Shown: piece by piece, positions 59,723 to 64,000 of the stretch | Layout of the letters: each line of letters opens with the position of its first letter | Numbering within the stretch: position 1 is the first letter of the stretch | DNA from: Tetrastigma voinierianum | Lineage: Eukaryota > Streptophyta > Magnoliopsida > Vitales > Vitaceae | Assembly: GCA_016808115.1 (NCBI GenBank) | Contig: JAEQBH010000896.1 | Location: 1-64,000 of the forward strand | Reading direction: 5' to 3' | Length of the DNA stretch: 64,000 nt | Made by a program: the position numbers and the translations under genes | Notes under the pieces: model-generated | What the model was told of the DNA's origin: nothing | What the model saw: only the letters and a program-made list of their open reading frames with translations | Database searches by the model: none

Positions 59723-61317
59723 TGATTCGTGTTACAGAGCGAGCCGAATCAACAAAATTTGTTTCCATGGGCCTCACCGTCAGAAATAAGCCATCGCAAA
59801 GATAGCTGCCAGGCTCTAACACGGATGGGTTTTCATTCTATGAATGATTTGCATCGCGTTGTTTGGAAAATGGTGAGGCTTCGTTGATTTCCGGATTTAC
59901 TTTAAAATGGGTCGCTTTGTTTACTCACTAATCAGAATGGCGAAGAAGTGTGAAATGGTAACTTGAAGGCTCGGGTCACAAATTTGATAACATGGGGTAT
60001 TAAGGTGCCTCAAGTTATTTCCCTCGCATTAGCAAACACCTATAGTCAAAGCCAAACCTGATTCCTTGTTTAACTATGAAACCCAACCCTGTAACCACTC
60101 CTATTCGAGTCAACACCTGTATTATGCATCAAAGTCCCATTCGGGCTTTAAACCTCAGCATTCAACCTCCTCACAAAGGGCTCGTAATGACATCTAGCGA
60201 TATCGCAGTATCTAGCATTAAGAATGCACTCAACCCTAAAGCATGACAAGTATTAACTAAGTTATAGACATTAAATGGCATTAAACCCTAGTTTGAAAGT
60301 CGGGAACCATAAATGCAGCCTCGGAACATTTACAAAGATGAGGACAACCCGCAGAGCTCCCAAGCCAAGCTGTAACCCTCCTTTTCATATTATGAGGCTT
60401 AGCTACATCCCTTTGAGTTGTCATCCTCAAGGGGGTGTTTGGCAAACAGAAAATGTAAAGAAAGAAAGAGAGAGAAGAGAGTAAATGAAACCCTAAAATG
60501 AAAGCACGGAATTTTATATAATGAAAAATTGTCACAAGACGCTTAGGGTTACAAAAAATTATGGGGGTTTATAGTCCACTCAAAGTGTGAAAATACAAGA
60601 ATGCCTAATATATTGGCTTACAAAAGGACAAGGTGGTAATACACCAAAACGCTAGCCGTTGGGCATTAATTACACAAAATCAATAGTATACCATTTTCGC
60701 TTATGGAGACAATTTCGCTAGCATAGTTTAAATTTTGTTGGGCCTTAGCTGGGTTTCGCTAGCCTAGCGGTAGTTCTTGTTAGTAGAGATAGCTAAATTG
60801 AGAAATTTCTCGCTATCAACGACTACTAGTTGTTAATTAAGTAGCGCTTAAAATTATAGCATAGCTTAAATTGGTTAATTTCACATACGCATTTTCGCTA
60901 GTTAGCAAAATTTCGCTAGCTCAGCTTAAATTTTCAATTTCGCTAGGATTGCGAATCTTTGAATCCCGCCGAAATTTTCGCAATCATACAAATTTCCCCG
61001 GAATTGCTCACCCATCCCGTTCTTTGCACACTACATCCTTCTTCATCACTTTGCCTTCATTTCTTCATTGAATCTTCATACTTCATCGTTTCTACTTGAA
61101 ATCATCGGTGAATCCCGTGATTCAATACCAATACGAAGCTAAGCTGCTTTGAAGTTCTCAAAACCCGCAAAATAACCAAAAAACAACCTCAAATGGTATT
61201 ATTGAACTAAATGGACCGCATACATCATCGGGCTTAATCGATATGATTAGCGCCAAGAAAGCACCTTCAAAACCTATTTCAATACGCCCAAAATAGCACT
61301 TTTCGGGGTACCAATCA
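59723..61317 (-). repeat. 5' LTR of element D
   Basis: 1595 bp, from TGATTGGTACCCC (61317) to ACACGAATCA (59723), collinear with 51860-53449. TTCGC/GCGAA motifs at 60690-60990. Confidence 0.9.
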
Positions 61318-62200
61318 CACTCAAGGACAAAAGCCGATTTGGCTCAATTCACCGAGGCCGAGAACGCATTAGGAAGTCAAGCGCATCTTCGTTGAATTTT
61401 TTAAGAAATTCTTCTAAGGCTACAAAGACCAACAAATGAAGAGATGATCTACACTCTACTCAGATTTTAACAATGAGAAGTTTTATCTCGTTGTTGGAAA
61501 GATTCATCAGACCATCAATGCATGCCCACCATGGTTTTGATACATGGATGCTAGTGAACCATTTTTATGATGGTATGTCTCCAAATACCATGAAGCAACT
61601 ATTGGAAACCATGTGTGGAGGTAACTCGAGCAAACCCTGACACGAGGCCACGACTTTTCAACTATGTGGCCAAACCTCAAAGGTACGGGATGAACCGAAT
61701 CCAAGGAAGCCGAAAGATCAAAGCCTTCAAAAACCACCCGAGGGGGCATTTTATGCACTTTCGAAGATACGAGATGAAAGCAAAATTGACCACTTGACTC
61801 GGCAAGTGAGGAGTCGGGAAATGAGAAGCTAGTACGAAACGCATAAAGAAATGAGTTACCTCAGATCTCATCCAGCCTTGTTTGATTATCGTACAAATAG
61901 TCATCCTGGGAGCACTGGGCTAAGAGCATGCCCATGCCCTAAATCAAAATAAATCACCCATAGATCTGCATATGGAAACACCTATAACCCTAATTGAGAA
62001 ATCATCCAAACCTCGTCATAGCCAAACCCCTCGCATACAACCCTCCGGAGCACAAAGACACCGGGCTTGGCTCCACTCAACACAACAGCCAAAATTTACT
62101 CCAATATCTTCTCCGGCTGAGCAGCGATCCTCGAATTCAAGTAGCGAGCGCATACATTCAGAGAAGAACGTAAGGTGTTGAATGTTTAGACTAACTTAAA
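61318..62200 (+). pseudogene. Element G gag, main part
   Basis: Resumes after D with LKDKSRFGS. Then FFKKF, NNEKFYLV, and WMLVNHFYDGMSPNTMKQLL followed by ETMCGG (61545-61620), the conserved capsid end that also occurs in C and D. The C-terminal AYGNTYNPN block lies near 61968. Several frameshifts. Its continuity with 51859 is the main evidence that D inserted into G. Confidence 0.8.
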
Positions 62201-63130
62201 ATCAAGCAAAAGAGAGTTCACCTAACATGAACTGACAATATGCATTCGAAATTTCAAGATTATCCAACCAAGAACAAGTAGGTTCGTAATAGGAAGGTTC
62301 CATTCCAACACAAGAATAACATTGGGGAGGCATGAATAGGGCCTCGACCAATGATCCAAATGTAAGAATTGATAAGCAAGGCAAAGTGGTGACTTTAAGA
62401 AGTGGTAAAGAACCGAGACCCAAGAAATTCCAAATCAACTAAGTCAGCCCCACGTAGGCCGATCCACCACAAGAAGAATAACATAAGGAAGAGGTGAAGA
62501 TCGTAATCCTCCATTTCCATAGCTCTCCAAAAAAGTGAAAAGTCTCAACTAAAAATAGAAATGCTAGGGAAGTTTCAGGCAAGTGAAAGCATTATCTCCT
62601 TGACATGATCACCCAAGTCCCCACTCACGCAGTTCAAGGACCCATGCACTGCAAAAAGGAGTCTCAAATGTAAACAAAAAGGCCACCGAGCAAGTAGAGT
62701 GCTATCACGAAAGTGCAAGACTCCAAAGGAAATATAAAAGACCCTGATGTCCAAATAACTGGTTAATATCGAGGCAATGAGCGTGGAGAAAGCAATCGTT
62801 AGATTTGTGGAGCCAGCTATGGAACCTCTCGCCATATTCCATGTACAAGCAATTGTCTGGGAGAACCAAACCCACGATCAAGATGACTGTCACTTCAGCC
62901 GATAGGTCTATTAAAATACCGAAGGACCATTGAGGATGTATTAATACAAGTGGACATTTTATTACCTAGTGGATTTCACAGATTTCACTACAGAGCCATT
63001 CATATGTTGAGCCAATCATGTGCCCATCATTTTAGTGGAGGCCATTCTCGCTACTGGTCGCTATAATAAATTGCCTAATGGGGTTATGCAACTCACATTT
63101 GGGAATATGACCTTAGAACTAATATTTTCA
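62201..63130 (+). pseudogene. Element G gag end and protease remnant
   Basis: GKVVTLRSGKEPRPKKF (about 62380), the usual gag C-terminal LRSGKE block, then a long degraded linker and ADRSIKIPK (about 62898) with the protease tail to about 63125 (a WRPF block for GRPF). The active site is not recognisable. Confidence 0.65.
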
Positions 63131-64000
63131 TTCGAGTAAAAGGCATATGCACTCTAAGAAGATGACTGCGAAGAAGTCCGTATAATAGATGCGATTCTCA
63201 AGAACAGCTAATGAGCAAACAGGTGCGTAGATGTATTAACCCAGAGTTATCCGAAAGGCTCAAGAACAGAACTCTAATGCATGAGCCAGTACAGGTACCG
63301 GAGGAGAAAAATAGAAATCCTACCTCTATTAACTCGTGACGAACTGGCGGAACCTCAAACAGCTAGAGCTCAAACCTCCCAAGAGTCAAGCATATATTTC
63401 TCGCGTAATGAGAATGTCCAGCCAGGATTTCATCATCACACCACCGGTGACAAGAGCATAACCTAATGCATCATCTCAAAAGGAACAAGCAAGCATCAGT
63501 GGAAAATTTCTTATTTAAAAGGCATAAAAACCCAAATAACTGAGACCCATCACATTTACCTAGAAGAGGGAGCCTAAGGTCAAGTTAGACAAATTAATGA
63601 AATGAGGTCGAACCCCACCTACAGGAAGTAGTTCAGACTGAGATCCTAAACTGCTCCAAGCTCTGTGATCATTTACCCCATTTCGACAAAGACTGCGGAG
63701 CCCAACTCGTGGCGCCTAAGTAGTCGGGAGCCGATGAACTCGTGACAAATGAAAAGTGGTGAAGAATCGGTTTACCCGGGACTCACTTCAATGGCTGAGA
63801 GTGTGCATAGATTATAGGAGGCTTAATGAAGTAACGCGAAAAAGATCACTTCCCTGCCGCTCATCGACACCTTGAAAGAGTTTCGACACCCATTCTATTA
63901 CTGGATGGGTATTCGTATTTCCAGACAGAGATCGCACTGCAGATCGAAAAGACCACTTTCACTTGTCCATTCGTACATATGCCATAGAGGATGCTCTTTT
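63131..64000 (+). pseudogene. Element G linker and reverse transcriptase start, runs off the edge
   Basis: 63131-63540 is a degraded linker. RT begins near 63610 (QTEILKLL), then LRVCIDYRRLNEVTRK (about 63800), LLDGYSYFQTEIALQIEKTT (about 63900; the first catalytic Asp is kept) and FTCPF, ending at the window edge. Three or more indels disturb the frame. Downstream pol should follow beyond 64000. Confidence 0.85.

Larger units (their letters stand above)
51860..61317 (-). mobile_element. Element D: gag-pro-ORF3 Athila-like element without pol
   Basis: 9.46 kb, minus orientation: 5' LTR 59723-61317, primer site, gag, protease, motif/TATA cluster, GC-rich third-ORF region, 3' untranslated region, hairpin, purine tract, 3' LTR 51860-53449. 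Flanks are ...GACAC and CACTC; only CAC is shared, and the gag codons of G read through as ...ACA CTC AAG, so a CACTC duplication with two bases lost on the left is likely. Confidence 0.88.
39945..64000 (+). mobile_element. Element G: Athila-like element with pol, 3' end outside window
   Basis: Own parts: 5' LTR in two pieces (39945-41135 and 50801-51222), primer site 51226-51243, leader, gag start to 51859, gag/protease/RT from 61318 to the window edge. Element C sits in its LTR and element D in its gag. Gag codons continue across D. It is the only member of the TGATTAG LTR group here that shows RT. Confidence 0.85.

Noticed and set aside
1..64000. Host protein-coding genes, rRNA or tRNA genes
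   Set aside because: All recognisable coding text belongs to gag, protease, RT, RNase H, integrase or retrotransposon third ORFs. No other gene family signature was seen on either strand.

Overview
This window is intergenic DNA from a flowering plant and appears to consist entirely of LTR retrotransposons, with no host gene that I can recognise. The evidence is Athila-type gag/pol remnants primed by tRNA-Asp (primer sites close to TGGCGCCGTTGCCGGGGA), a Tat-lineage RNase H/integrase fragment, chromovirus (Tekay/Del-like) LTRs, a plant 'putative plant transposon protein' type ORF behind pol, and TATA boxes of the TATAAATA type. Almost every reading frame is broken by stops and short indels. 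A repeat-rich, probably pericentromeric or heterochromatic location is inferred. The species cannot be named from the sequence.

The layout is a nest of insertions up to six levels deep, worked out from LTR ends, primer sites, polypurine tracts, target duplications and gag/pol frames that resume across insertions. Element letters are mine. H (minus, Athila/Tat-like gag, 1-2812) abuts a Tat-lineage pol fragment (plus, about 2813-3331). B (Athila, plus) starts inside the Tat integrase: 5' LTR 3332-6329, primer site, gag start 6656. Element A (Athila, plus, 6833-22068; LTRs 2.70 and 2.69 kb; target duplication CCATG) sits inside B's gag. B resumes at 22074 with gag and protease, is split by a 4.35 kb solo chromovirus LTR (minus, 23954-28300; duplication TTTAT), and continues through reverse transcriptase (RT), RNase H and integrase to 31018.

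There B is broken by E (minus, pol-less Athila-like, 31019-35424). E is broken in gag by F (minus, chromovirus-like, internally deleted, 35425-39944). F's 5' LTR is broken by G (Athila-like, plus, from 39945). G's own 5' LTR holds C (plus, 41136-50800), and G's gag holds D (minus, 51860-61317). G resumes at 61318 with gag, protease and RT and leaves the window at 64000. The right halves of G, F, E, B and the Tat element should lie beyond the right edge.

A, B and G keep pol domains. C and D keep gag and protease but go straight to a GC-rich third-ORF region without RT, RNase H or integrase. E keeps only the end of gag and a linker domain. C, D and E are therefore non-autonomous and would have depended on relatives such as G.

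The most interesting signals are non-coding. (1) The A and B LTRs carry arrays of the 8-bp palindrome GTCGCGAC in pairs separated by 11 bp, just upstream of the TATA box. (2) The same pair recurs inside element A, fused to a TATAAAAGG box upstream of the third ORF; element D has a comparable arrangement with its own motif, suggesting an internal promoter. (3) A small hairpin with an AGGA-type loop and changing stem bases precedes the polypurine tract in several families. (4) Element A's LTR has absorbed a copy of the primer-binding site. The A LTR pair differs largely by short indels, so consensus errors in the assembly should be kept in mind.
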